Positions 27,101 through 39,891 of a DNA stretch of 64,000 nt are shown piece by piece. A program made the translations under genes and the position numbers. Source of the stretch: Plasmodium brasilianum (taxonomy: Eukaryota; Apicomplexa; Aconoidasida; Haemosporida; Plasmodiidae). How positions within the stretch are numbered: position 1 is the stretch's first letter; each line of letters begins with the position of its first letter. Where the stretch lies: positions 868,001-932,000 of the forward strand of contig NC_090115.1 of assembly GCF_023973825.1 (NCBI RefSeq). The letters are read 5' to 3'. Under the pieces are notes generated by a model. The model worked only from the letters and a program-made list of their open reading frames with translations. It was not told the origin of the DNA and ran no database searches.

Positions 27101-27697
27101 TTAAGAATATGTATCAAAATGTTCATAATACCTCTTAATCATTTGATGGATATAATCTGAACAGAAAAAAAAAGAGAAAAGGAAAAACATATTAACTATA
27201 CAAAAAAATTAGCATTCGTTAATTTTAATGTACAGTTAAGTTTTTATATATTTGATGATAAAAATAATTCAGAAATAATTAAGTACATATAAATTAACTG
27301 AAATATTACATATTTAAAATGTTTAATAATTTTTTTATAATGAAAAAAAAATAATTTGGAACATATGCTTATGCTCGAGAAATAATAACCTTAAAATAAA
27401 ATGTATTTATCAGTCTCATAATTTTCATTATAATATGTACACTATTGCTACAAAATAAATAAAAAATATGTATTAAAATTACGCTTGTTCGTTTAAAAAG
27501 CTATTATGATATGACTAAATGAATAATTTATAATAAAGGAAAAAGTTTTATTAATAAGAAAATGTTATTATACCATCATTTATATCATTAATTAATAAAG
27601 TAATATAATGCTTCTTGTTCAATTTAACATGAATAAATAGTATGTATAATACTTTGTTATATATTTCCTGAGGTTTTTTTTCACGTGCGTTAGACAT
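27101..27697 (-). CDS. Candidate small two-exon gene, about 59 residues
   Basis: On the minus strand, exon 1 runs 27697-27574 (starting MSNAREKKPQEIYNKV) and exon 2 27156-27101 (ending RYYEHFDTYS and TAA). The donor is GATG|GTATAA. The acceptor follows an unusually long pyrimidine tract (CTTTTTTTTTCTGTTCAG), and the phase 1 junction preserves the frame. A second good acceptor (TTTCTTTTAG) lies 12 bases before the ATG, so an upstream non-coding or coding exon is possible. No signal, PEXEL or known domain is visible. I do not recognise the protein. Composition is more varied than in chance frames nearby, but the model rests only on splice sites and frame. Confidence 0.38.
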
Positions 27698-29341
27698 CTT
27701 AGAGTTCTAAAAGAAACAAAAAAAAAAAAAAGACCAATTCGTTTTTGAGATAACTTTAATTTAAAGAAATACTGTAATGAGGAAAAATACAAAAAAAAAA
27801 AAAATGGAGAAAGAAAAAATATAATGATTTTATATTTTGAAATTTTAATGTATAATTTGTTACTGTTAACATTTACCTTCTTCTGTTATCATTTATATAT
27901 CAATTACATAGAACACACTATTGGAAATTATGTCCTGGTTGTGTGGTTGTTATATTGTAAAAACACTCCTTTTTATTTTAATTTTATTTTAAAAAGTCAA
28001 GTTAAGATTTGCTATTTTTTTTACATAAATAATATATATGAACTACTAATAAAAAAATTATTTTGTTTGTTGTAAAAATTTTCCTGTAACCACTTACCTT
28101 TTTAAGTAACATGAACCATATAATGTTTTATGAACTTATTTTTTAATTACGTTAAATTAGAAAATATAAAAATTTTAATATATATAAATATTTAACGGAA
28201 TATTATAGGCTATTTTATTTTATAAAAGTTATTCACTACGAAGTTCGGTTCTCCAAATAATGGAACATATGCCCAAATGAAATTATTTGTCACCTGAGAA
28301 AAGCTCTCATAAAAAAAATTATATCTATATGAATAAAAAGACGGATATATAAAAAAAATTTATAACACATTATAAAAATCTTTTTATATATATAATATGT
28401 AAAATTTGTACATGACATAACGAAAAAAAAAAAAGAAAAATTTATATAGTTATATTTAACAAAATAAACTATGAAGTTTTTATTGATTTAGAGAGCAAAT
28501 ATTTAAAGTATAAATAAATTAAAAATTGAACCTATGTAAATACTCATATTTAATAATATAATATAAATTTATTTTATTATGTTCGTTACATAATAAAAGT
28601 AGACTTAATCTGTTATGTTCTTTTACCGGAACCCTTATACGTGTGAAATTTTTTTTTTTTTATTATTCCACGTGAACAGTGAAACGTATTAAGGAATATG
28701 GAAAAAAAAAAAAATTTCTTTAATTAATTCATCTTTATGTAAAATTTTTTTTTTTAAAATAATTTCTATAATTAATGTGTAATTAATAATATAGAAATGT
28801 TTATCCTATGTGTTTACAACGCATAGTGGATGGGGGAAACAAAACAAATTATATAGTATAATTATATATTATTCAAAATTTACAGATTTTGTTTAAATAA
28901 AAAATTTATATGAAGTATTAGGAGGAATATATAACAAATAAAAAATTCAATAGAATAAAATGTCTAAAGTTAACCTTGGTAAGTTAACTAAAATAAGGAA
29001 AAAACAAATACTTTCCAAATATATGAGGAGAAAATGATACATATATAAAAAGGAATAGTTTTAAAAAGCACATATATTGTAATCATTATATATAATTATT
29101 TATATAAAAATTTAGTAAATAAATGATAAAGTATGTTAGGGAAAATATAAAATAATATTAATATTATATGTTTAGATAAATAGTTGGAAAGAAAATTAAA
29201 ACAATTTATATATTACAGAAATATTAGATAATTATACATACATAAATGTAAATTCAAGCTGTTAAATATTAACAGTTTTAAGGTTATTTAAATTATAATG
29301 TATTACCTTTAAAGATTTCTAAAAATAAATTTTTATAATAT
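27698..29341. other. Intergenic region, no supported gene
   Basis: AT-rich spacer between two minus-strand genes. An 83-codon plus-strand frame at 27824-28075 is rich in Phe, Tyr, Ile and Leu and looks like chance. Poly(A) and poly(T) runs are frequent. Confidence 0.55.
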
Positions 29342-30409
29342 TTATTTATCCATTAAAGCCTTTTTATGACATTCATATGCTGCACAACGTTTAAGCGTTC
29401 TATGGCATTTGAAATATCTTGTCAAAACAAATATCACTGATGCAATAATTGATGCAAATGAGAACAAAACGTATGGTGAAGCATACGCAATGGGACTAAT
29501 TAAAATAGATCCCAAAGTGGTGGTCCAAATTGGGGATGTAGCCTTAAGCAAACCCTTATTATAAGGAATTCCCATAATTGTTCCCATTTGTTTATTATTT
29601 TTTGACATTGCACTTATTAATGCAGATTCATAGTTTGCATTTTTTTTTCTTAAGTACTTAACTATCTTTGATGAACCTTCTTTTTCTTTTGGTGTATATA
29701 GCACAATTTCATTATTTTTTGATGGTACTCTTCCACGTCTTTTATCATAAGAATCATTATATTTTTGTGCATAAATTGGTGTTACTTCATTTCTTTCTTC
29801 TTCTATTTCTTCGTCATTATCATAATATTTATATGTTTCATTATGGTGTTTTCTAGAAGTTCCATGATCATTTGAATTATTGGACGTAATTACATAATAA
29901 GTATTACCTCTTGAAGTATTAGGCATAATGCCACTGTTTATTTTATTCAATATTTTATTAAAATCTCTCTGAAATGTTTCATCTTGCATGTTTGAATTAT
30001 ATTGTTCTTCAAAATGGTTATCATATGGACCTGCTAAATTCACTAAATTTTGATTGAAATTTTTATAATTTTTTGAAGCTCTTTCATTTCCCTGTAATAA
30101 TCTGCTAAATCTGACACTTCGATTTTTATTTTTGGGGAAAATTTCCTTACCCAATGATTTATCAAAGACAGTTGACTAAGAATTAAGACAAATATATAAA
30201 TTTAAAAATAAAAATGATTTATTTTTCAATATATTAAAAAATATATAGTTTGTAATCTGAAGAAATAAAATAACATAAAAACATAGAAATTTTTATGCAA
30301 AAAAAAAAAACAATTAACTCACGTCATTAGAGCTCTGAGATGTTAATATTAAAACGGTAATTATAGAAATTTTAATAAAGAAAGAGAATTTATTTGACTT
30401 TTCTTTCAT
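29342..30409 (-). CDS. Putative exported protein with two C-terminal hydrophobic segments
   Basis: Minus strand, exon 1 30409-30323 (29 codons, starting MKEKSNKFSFFIKISIITVL) and exon 2 30175-29342 (donor GAC|GTGAGT, acceptor CTTAG|TCAACT, phase 0), giving 306 residues. Exon 1 is a recessed signal. R-L-L-Q-G at 54-58 is PEXEL-like, with Gly where E/Q/D is usual. The middle is hydrophilic, Asn/Lys/Glu-rich, with an acidic patch (DNDEEIEEERNE). Near the C terminus two adjacent hydrophobic segments (about 245-261 and 262-280), separated by a Ser-Pro, are followed by a Cys/Lys-rich tail (RYFKCHRTLKRCAAYECHKK). The layout resembles short two-TM exported families of malaria parasites. Exact family not recognised; role unknown. 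Confidence 0.82.
30176..30322 (-). other. Intron of the two-TM exported protein gene
   Basis: A 147-bp intron with donor GTGAGT (GTGAG rather than the GTAAG seen in neighbours) and acceptor TTCTTAG. It joins the signal exon to exon 2 in phase 0. Confidence 0.8.
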
Positions 30410-33310
30410 TGGTAATATTTTTGTTTTATAAATTTTCTTTAATAATATATTACAAATTATATAATGTATAATTGTTAGGTATATACGATTTTGTATATAA
30501 TTATCTATTAGTTGTTTTAGCGTAAATTTTGTTCATAGTTTTACATTTTTTTAAAATTTTAAATACTCTTTTTATTCTATATAAATAAAACGAATTAAAA
30601 CCTAACTATAAATGTATATTGAAAGTGTGAAATTGAAAAAAGCTACATACTATATATATATATATATATATATATATTCTGTTAATTATTTTATATATAA
30701 AAATATTTAAAAAGATGCTACTAATATAATTAAAAATAAAAATAAAATTCATGAAATTTTAAATATCAAAAACACAGAATAAGTCTCTATGCAAAAAAGT
30801 TGCAACTAAAATAACCTATCTCAAAAAAAAAGAGAAAAAATAATTTGTTCTCATAAAACATAATAACAGAAGAAATTGCAGCTGATTTGGTTAAAATTAT
30901 GAATTAAATTAAAATAAAAAAAACTTGTAACATAATAAAAATAAATTATATTGAATATATATTTATTATTATAAAACTCAATAATACTAACGTTAAAACG
31001 AACGATAATTCTTTTAGAAGTTAAATCTTGTCTCAAGGATATACAAATGGCTATTGATATATTTTGTTCTAACCAAGGTATTGAATAAACAAGTATAAAA
31101 TATGAAAAAAAAAATTAGAAACTTCATGTGCAAGGAAAGATTAAAAAATAAAGTATACATATAATAAAACTATAAAACAATCAATATTTATTAAGCATTA
31201 AATTTAAATTATAAATTTTTTATTTGTTATTATATTTATTTGGTGGTTTATTGCATTTATATTTTTTATAAATAATTTAAAAAAACATTATAACATATCA
31301 TTGTATTGGGCCAAGCATATACATGTAAATAAAATAGTTCATTTGTTCATAAAATATTATAAGAAAAAATATTAAAACATATAGCAATTGGCGTGTTAAA
31401 TTATTATATTATGCATCTTTGGTTATTCTGGAAGAAGAAAATGTAAATACTGAATATAAATATAAAAAAAAGATAAAGAAAATAAAGATTGAATAGTAAT
31501 AATTATAATAAAACTAGGCGCAAAGTTAAAAGCTATACTCATTGATAAAAGGTTAAATTATAATTGGTATTCTTCATAAAATAAAATAAAAAAAATTAAT
31601 TAAAAAATTAAAAATGTATATTTATGATAAAATTAATTACAATAACTGTGTTGTTATACAAGAAGCATAATTTTTTTTTTTAAAGAATTCCAAATTTCTG
31701 TTTTTTTATTATTACTAACGTAATATCATAATATATTAAACATAAACGTTTCTGACATATTATATAATGGAAATACTGTAGTAAAAAATGATAGAAAAGT
31801 TTACGTTAGGGTTCTATTACTACATAGTGCCATATATATATATTGTGTTTTTTTTGTTATTGCTGTGCTATATTTTTTCTAATGGAATAATGCAGAAGGC
31901 TAAATAACATAAGCTGCTATACGCAATAAGCAAAATATTCTAATAAATTTTTTTTTTTTAAATTATATATATATAAATAAAATATTATATTTTCATAAGG
32001 TTATTTGTATTTTTTTTCTTTTTTATTGCTTTAACCAAGTAGCTTTTGAAAGAGGAAACATCTTTTCTAGTTTTGTTATTGCTTCCACATTGAAATGTTA
32101 GTACTTAAATAATCCACACACAAATATATATTATACATTTTGAAAGAGAAAATTTATTAAGAAATGTATATTTTTATTTCATTTCCCCGGCTAAATATGA
32201 CAATAACAGTTTAATATTCTTAATATATTACAAATAACAATTAGAATTCCCTCTTTGGAATTGTTACACTGAAATTTGATAATTTTATGTTATTCCTTTT
32301 TTTCTTTTCATTATTTCACTTCAATTTTTTTTTTTTGCAACAATTACATTCCTATAATAAAAAAGAAAAATGTTTAATTAAATATTTTATTTTTCATTAG
32401 CAAACAGTGCATACATGAAGTTTTTAATATAAAAATTCTTCTTAAGATTTTTTTTTTTATAATAAATATATAAATTTGAAAAAATCACTTATTTAAAATG
32501 TGATGACTTTCTGAAAAAATATATAAAAATATATTTTTAATGAGACATTCCTTCTTTTTGTTAGTATAGCATCGTTGCTTATTATCCATTAATTATAAAA
32601 GGCAGCAATTTTAACAAAGGATTATTTTTATTCTATCTATATAAAAGTTATTTAATTATGAGTATAATTTATAATATTTCAGCTCTTTTATTTCAAAAAT
32701 AATAGTGCATAGTTTTATAATATTAATTTAAGATTTAATAAGTACATAATATATATTGTAATAGAAAAAAAAAAAAATTATTTTTTAATTATAAAAATGT
32801 TCCAAATTTTTATGTTAAATAAATAATTATGTTTTTTCGTTTAAATTTGATTTTAATTTCATGTGTATAAATTTTAATATCGACTGCTTCTTTTAGGAGA
32901 TAAAGAAAAAATATGAAAAAAAGTATTGTTAATTTTTAAAAACATATTTAGGGAATTAATAAAAAAAATATATGAAATTACAATTGTTAATAAATAATTG
33001 GTAAAATAATTGTAGTTAAGGTTATGAATAATACTGTTTACTATTTGTGGAATTTAAAAGAATATTAAAAATTAAATGTTTTATTATATTGTTATTACTT
33101 TCATTTTTAAATAAAAAATTTGAAGTATATTTATTACATATATATGTAGCATATAGTCAAACGCTTTTTTAATTAATAGTGTTTGTCCAACTCTTATTCG
33201 TATTTCTTGAAAAAACATTATTAATTATATTATTAACCCTTGCAAATTCCCTAATTATTGCTATTTTTATATAGAAAAAAATTATTTCTTTTAAAAAAAA
33301 AAAATCTCAA
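30410..33310. other. Intergenic region, no supported gene
   Basis: AT-rich spacer with a TA microsatellite at about 30651-30676 and several poly(A)/poly(T) runs. It includes the promoter side of the minus-strand exported gene. No coding-like patch was recognised. Confidence 0.55.
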
Positions 33311-33505
33311 ATGTCTGACATTAGCAGTAAAATTAGTAACGAATGTAGGCGTAAAGCATCATATGTTACTGATTGTATCATTATTTTTGAGAAATACAAC
33401 CATAGAAGGAAAATAAATATATTAAACTTCTTTATTAAAAATGTTCTATTTTTTATTTTAATTGAGATAATGCATTTTGTCAATATATATTTAATATGTA
33501 AATAA
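33311..33505 (+). pseudogene. Orphan signal-exon-like ORF (relic of an exported gene?)
   Basis: A 64-codon frame starts MSDISSKISNECRRKAS and later reads KINILNFFIKNVLFFILIEI. That last part resembles the exon 1 hydrophobic signal of the exported genes in this window (compare KINTLHLFIKIFVFSILIVI in the 18.3-kb gene). It is followed by a possible donor (TAT|GTAAAT at about 33498). No matching second exon with an export motif was found downstream, so it is either a relic or an isolated first exon of a decayed gene. A chance frame is not excluded. Confidence 0.35.
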
Positions 33506-34100
33506 AATTTATGCATTTTTGTAATGTTTTTTTATGTTTTTTAAAATATGTTTTTATTCTTGTTGGAACAAATATACATACAGATATACGTAGATGTTTT
33601 ATTCAAAGTTTTTAAAAGAGCTAGTTATTGTAATTTTAATATTGTGACTAATTTATTTCTAATAACTATATATAAATGTTAAAACCATTTTGTTACGAAA
33701 AATGTCTTATTAAGAAACTGCCTTCATTTATTCAAATTTTGTATACATTAAAGTGATGATGTATAACTTTAGATTAAACTAGTTAAATTGAAATATTAAA
33801 TAGTTTTGAATTCAATATCTTACTGTTATAAGTTAAATACAAAATTTTAGTTAATTACTACATATTATAGAAGTGTAAAATAAGCGATTAGTTTATTCAA
33901 AAAATTCATATAAAAGTGTTTAGAAAAAAAGTTCTTAAAAAAATATACTCTCTTTTCATATATATAAGAAAAGTCGAATTGTTGACTTAAAGTTAATTAG
34001 GTGACGAGATATGCGAACGGATTTTATCATTTTTGACATATTCTGGAAAAAATTCGTTGTAAACACTGGTAATGTTTGTTAATTCGTGTATTCTTCTATT

Positions 34101-34122
34101 TGTCTATCTGTCTATCCGTCTA

Positions 34123-34155
<33 letters not shown>

Positions 34156-34156
34156 A
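34101..34156. repeat. TGTC/TATC tetranucleotide microsatellite
   Basis: About 14 consecutive tetranucleotides alternate between TGTC, TATC and one CGTC, unlike the TA or A/T runs that dominate elsewhere. Non-coding. Confidence 0.95.
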
Positions 34157-34665
34157 TATGTATACATATATAACTAACACTTCTGAAAGCTAGCTTAATC
34201 ATTTATTATAATAAAAAACATTTTGATATTTTTATGTTTTAGTGTAAATATTTTCAACCAAATGATTCAGAGTAAAAAATTAGTATAAGTTATGCTGGTA
34301 AACTGAACTACCTAATTTTAACGGTGGAAATATAACCTAAAAAAGGGCTTAATTTTATATTTTTCAAAGATGCTAAAAAGTTGTTTTGTATTGCTTCATA
34401 TATGATATCATTCTTGAAAGTATTTTCCGACAGAACATATGCTCTGTAGAGTGGAAATGTTCATTAGGTTTAGGATTTAGATATAGGTTCATACGTATAT
34501 ATATATTTTATGTACATACGTATATTATACTGTTTAATGCTTAGCTGGGAAGTGAAGAAAACATCTATTACATGCACATATATAGCTTATAAGTAACCTT
34601 CAAAGAGATTAGTATGATCAGTTCATAATATTCAGAATTTTTATATTCTAAATCTTTTAAAAAAT

Positions 34666-35719
34666 ATGTCGGAGACAGAGTTTGACAGAAATATTTTCTT
34701 AAAAAAATTACCAGGAGTTATAAGTCTATCTTTAAAAGAAATAGCAATGATAGAATAAAATTTGAATGCATGTTAAATAATTTTTAAGCTGTAAAATTAT
34801 ATTCTGTAACATCGAAAAAAGAGTAAATAAATTTTTAATGGTTGAATAATATTGAAAAGACATTGATGTAATTATAAAAATGGCATAAAAATGTCATCTA
34901 ATTAATATGACATTCAAAGGTATAGTATTCCCCAAATATCATACGATTAAGAGGGAAGAATTAAATAATTTCTACAAAAGTTTATGTTATGGTAGAAAAG
35001 AATATGGAGATGAAATTCTATTTAAGCAAATGGTCAGAAAGATGTAATTACGATAAGAATAAATATGAAGCTCTTATTTAGTAACGCAAAACTTTTATCT
35101 GATGGTTGTTATAAATATATAATGGCACCTTTACATTTCAAATAAGCATGTATTAAAAATGTATGGTTAATTAATTTTTGAGATTTATAGTTACTACAAA
35201 TAATCTTCTAAAATTATGATTAACAAATTTAATTGAAAATGTTATGACATATTTTTGAATTTAGAAAAGTTTTTAGTTGTACGGTATTCCCATTTAATGG
35301 ATATACCTTCCTTTGGACATAGATAATCATAGTGTAACATATGTACGTATAAAAATTGAGATTGTAAATATAGTCTATAATCTTTTTAAACTGAACAATT
35401 TTTTTTTATTGTTTTTGTAGTACTGCTGGTTTTTTTTTTTTTTTTTTTTAATTGATCTTTAGTTTATTCATGTGCAAGATGATATATAAATAAGTCTCTT
35501 TATCATATGTGTACTCCTCAATAATTAAAATGTGTTCACTTAAACAAAAACATTATTATTCTAAGGATATATATTTTATATGTATTTTACAGATGCTTGA
35601 TTTTTTCTTTCTTTTCTTTTTTAGCAGAAAGCTTACCATGGATAGCTGTCAAATACATTAAACAGGAAAGAGCAAATAACTTTTTTAAAAATAATGAGTA
35701 TATATATTTATACATTTAA
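34666..35719 (+). pseudogene. Decayed pir-like gene
   Basis: A 30-codon frame begins MSETEFDRNIFLKKLPGVIS, which resembles the start of PIR proteins (short polar start, then RNIFLK-LP). It stops at 34756. Broken coding-like patches follow in shifting frames: one reads FKGIVFPKYHTIKREELNNF (from about 34913) and one CNYDKNKYEALI (about 35045). A T-rich tract encoding a hydrophobic stretch comes at about 35415-35450. A good acceptor (CTTTTTTAG at 35624) opens a last frame reading SLPWIAVKYIKQERANNF, resembling the short cytoplasmic last exon of PIR proteins. The many stops and frameshifts mean it is not functional. Family assignment is from remembered patterns and moderate at best. Confidence 0.42.
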
Positions 35720-35939
35720 GGGGGAAATTATTAAGAAATCCCTTACATTTTATATAGTAATTTTGGGTATTATAAAAAAATAAAATAAAAAGTTAAATGA
35801 TACTAAATTCATTAAGAGTTAAACTTGCATAATAATAATATATGGCTAAATATTGTACAAGTATGACAGAAAAGACGAAATGAAATATGTACATGTACTT
35901 TCCTTATAAATATTATAATAAAATAAAATGATAAAACAA

Positions 35940-36665
35940 CCTACTTCAATGGTGTGAATACATAAGTACATTGTACAAGCCTAACTGGAAAAAAGGTATA
36001 TTATAGTGGTAGTTTGCAATTGAAATTAGTATGTCAACGCTAAAAATTCGTAAACATGGAAAAAAAATAATTTTAAACAAGAAATTATGTATTTTATAAT
36101 TTGTTAAAATTAAGAATTATAAATTTAATAGAAGAAAATTACATCAATTTTTATTTGGAAAAAGTTAAGCATGATTCAAATGTATGATAAGATATGTTTG
36201 TTCTTACAATAGTAGAAATTAGTGAATAATATATAATTTTCGTTTTAGCGAAAATATAAAATAAAATAATATATTTCATTTAAAAAAAGGAAAGAAATAC
36301 AAGATTAGGAATTAGAATATCAATAAGGATAAACACAACAAAATAACAATAATAAAAACAATAAAAATAAGCGTAGTAAAAACTGTAACTATGAGAATAA
36401 CTATAAGAATAAAAACTAAAGAGTAGTTTAAATGTTCTTAGTACAATACGATGTAAAAATTACAATTTATTTTTTGAAGAAAAATACAATTTTCAAGGAA
36501 ATCAATTATGCTTCTAGGATTTGATTAAAGCAAAAGAAAAACCAGCTTTTTGACCAGACAAAAAATACATATATACATAATAATTGAAGTAGAAAAGAGA
36601 CATACTGATAAAAATGGAATTATCTTATGAAAATTATAAAAAAATTAATAATTTAATGAATTAGT
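35940..36665 (+). pseudogene. Unidentified decayed coding patches
   Basis: Short stretches read like protein but are broken by stops: NLLQWCEYISTLYKPNWKKG (about 35940-36000), an Asn/Lys-rich run NNKNNKNKRSKNCNYENNYK (about 36349-36410), FEEKYNFQGNQLCF and DLIKAKEKPAF (about 36475-36550), and MELSYENYKKINNLMN (about 36614-36664). Trp, Cys, Gln and Pro are more frequent than in surrounding noise. This could be one relic gene or several. I cannot name the family. Confidence 0.3.
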
Positions 36666-36949
36666 AAAAATATAATTGGTTTATTTATATAAAGAACAAA
36701 AATAAATAACAAATTAAAACTAACTTTATTTTTTTAAATTAAAAAATTAAAAGGAATTTAATTTAAATAACAAATACATATACATGAATTTGGAGTATAT
36801 ATAATTCTTTTTTTCACTCTTATATTTTTGTAGAATTTTAAATATATGCTTATTATTTTATCTTATTTAATAATTTTAAATGATAGGGCACTTAATATTC
36901 TTGTATTCTAAAAAAAGTGTTATAATATTTATTTCGGCTTTGTGAAGCA

Positions 36950-37750
36950 TCATATATTTAATTGAAATATAATTAATGATGATGTAATAACTAATGGAGA
37001 AGCCATAAAAGTATGATTTTTTGCTGTAGATATTAATGTAAGAAAAACGCTTATGATTAATGGAGAAGAATATTTGTGTCTTTTAATAAAACTTATTAAT
37101 ACACTATATATGCTTCTTCTTTTATTCGTATAATTCTTACACATATTGGAGAGTTTCATGATATGAGGCATTTTTAACTCAGTTTTTTTTCCATATTTTT
37201 TGAAAATTTAGAAAATTTTAAAGTATAGGATTTTTTTTTTTTTTTTTATTATCTTTATCTTCTACCTGATGATTTCATTTTGTTTTTATTATGATTCATG
37301 CTAATATAACATGTGTAACATGTTTTAATATATCAACTGTTAATTTCAAATAATCACCAGAATCAAATAAGTAAAGTTCTTTTTTAATTATATCATCATG
37401 CTTTATCTTTTTAGGACTATTTATAAAGTTTTTAGTCCTGAAGGTATAAGATTCTTGTCTACGTTTTTTATAAAAATTTATCATATATTTTTTTTTCTTA
37501 AATTATCATAATATTTTGTGCTATGAAAACTATGTGAATTTTGTTGTCTTAAAATGCTATTTTACTGTGTGTATGTATTTGATCCTCCTCAGAATTATCA
37601 ATATTCTCGTTTGATAGATCCATATAATGTTCATTTAATGGTCCACATCTTTACTTTGTTAATAATTTTGTTTCTCTTTTCAAAAATTCACTAGGTCTTA
37701 CATTATTTATACTGCTATTTGTATTGTTGTATTTAACACTTGACTTTCAA
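36950..37750 (-). pseudogene. Decayed exported-protein-like gene
   Basis: Read on the minus strand, a patch from about 37745 down to 37548 gives NNVRPSEFLKRETKLLTK, a stop, then RCGPLNEHYMDLSNENIDNS. After a frameshift a frame at 37484-37296 reads KKIKHDDIIKKELYLFDSGD. Another at 37171-36950 ends in two hydrophobic segments around a Ser-Pro (SPLIISVFLTLISTAKN, then MASPLVITSSLIIF). The order (Arg-rich export-motif region, hydrophilic middle, double hydrophobic end) parallels the intact gene at 29.3-30.4 kb, but identity is too low to claim a direct paralogue. Several stops and frameshifts make it a relic. Confidence 0.5.
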
Positions 37751-39857
37751 GTATTAGTTGCTTAAATGTTTTGATAAATACTTCATATATATTACTTAAA
37801 ACATTTTATTGTATAATATAAAATACTTCTATATTTTTAAAATAATATATTTTTTTAAATGAATACATAAAGCAAAATAACAAAGAAGTACGTAAAAAAA
37901 AAAAAAGATTCTCCAATGTAATTGTTTTTATTAGCATGCTTTATTGGAAAATTGTTATGTTATAACTAAAAGGATAAATTTCAGAATATTAATAAAGAAG
38001 ATGAACGTGTTCGTTTTTTCTATAATGGGTTAATTTCAAAATTTTGCTAAAATTTTTGGAATATAGATATATACTTGTAGGCATATATATACATGTATAG
38101 AGAGCATATAGTTATAAATAATATTAAAAGATATTTGAAAAACTCTAATTTTTGTATATAATATATTATTTTAAAAAAATTTTAATATGTTTTCCCCTTT
38201 TATAAGTTATATATAAGTACAATAAGGCTTTATACTATGACGTACAAGAAGAAAAAAAAAGATGAATAAATAGTAGATTACTGTATACATAAATATTACT
38301 CAAAAGAATGTATTAATGATTAATATATTTTAAATAATTTCAATACGGGTATACCCTTAATAAGTACTGAAAATGTCGAATTATATAATGTGTTAATGAA
38401 AATTATCATGGATTATAATTAGCTTCAAAATATTAAAATTTGATATATTTATACATGTAGAAAGGAGGAATAAAATTTAGATAAAAAATATACACATTAC
38501 TATTTATTATACTTAATTATATATGAATTAAATTTAAAAGAAATTTCCAAAATTCTCAAAGTGCATTTTTATAAGTTAAAGATTCGAATAATAATAGATA
38601 ATTTTATTAAAATAATATTTTATTATAATTCCTTATTTTATCTGATTTAATTTTTCTTTTCTTTCATTTTTGTCTTTTTTTTTTATTCATATTTATATCT
38701 TCTATTATTATATTTATAATAATCAATAATATATATATATACATAATGCATTGATGAAATATTGTATTAATAGAGATATATTGAGTAATAAAATTATAGT
38801 AATAAAATGCGCAACAGTATACACTAGTAAAATGTTTTCATATAATCTTTTATATATAAATCTGTAGAAATTAATTGTATAAAAATTTTTTTTACCAATT
38901 ATCTACTAATTATCCTATTATAATGTTTTTTAATAATATTTCTGATAAAAATTATTGATATAGGAGCACTATTTTACATAATATTTATAAATTTATAATA
39001 TTTTATATAGTTTTCATTTTATGTATAATTTTATATTATGTGGTTAATAAAAACTGAATTTACAAAATATAATTATTTAATGTGTCCATAGTTTTACTTT
39101 TATGTTATAAAAAATATATGATATTTATACAATTTATAAAAGTTTAATAATTTCTTTTGTTAATTCTTTTTATGGAATACGTTTTTTCATATTAATGAAG
39201 CAATTCCAATAATATAGTTCTGAAAAGAATATTAAAACCAAAAAAGTTGAACTCATATGTATACTTGGTTTCATGAATTTTTAAATAATACACAAATAGC
39301 ATGATATATAATAAGAAGTAAAACAAATAAATAAAACATCTCCCTTTTAAAATATATATTTTCGTTTGCAACATTTACTCTTATATATGTATGTATAATT
39401 TTTTTTTTTGTTAATATTGAATGTAAAAATATTTTATGAAATTATTTTTCTTTTCATAAATAATGCATATATATAAATAGAGTAGATTTTGTTTTAGGTT
39501 CAAATTACTAGTAGGAAATAATCTTAATCTATGAAAACAATCTTATATTTTTGTAGGTATTCTATGTAGCACATCATTACATTTGAGTGTAATAGTTCCG
39601 TACACATAAATGAAAGAACAGTTTAGATTTTTATTTTTATTATTGTACTTAAGTAATTTTTTTTCTTTTTAATTCTGTTTTATAAGGATAACTTAAATAT
39701 ATATGAATTAATATAACGAAAACAAAATATTATGCGCATTTATATTCTGCAAAGAACTGATAATAGCATTATTGAACTGCGGTTATTCTGACATTCATTA
39801 AATATATATAAGAAATTACCATATCATGTTTTTTTATTCTTTTTATTTATGTAATTT

Positions 39858-39891
<34 letters not shown>

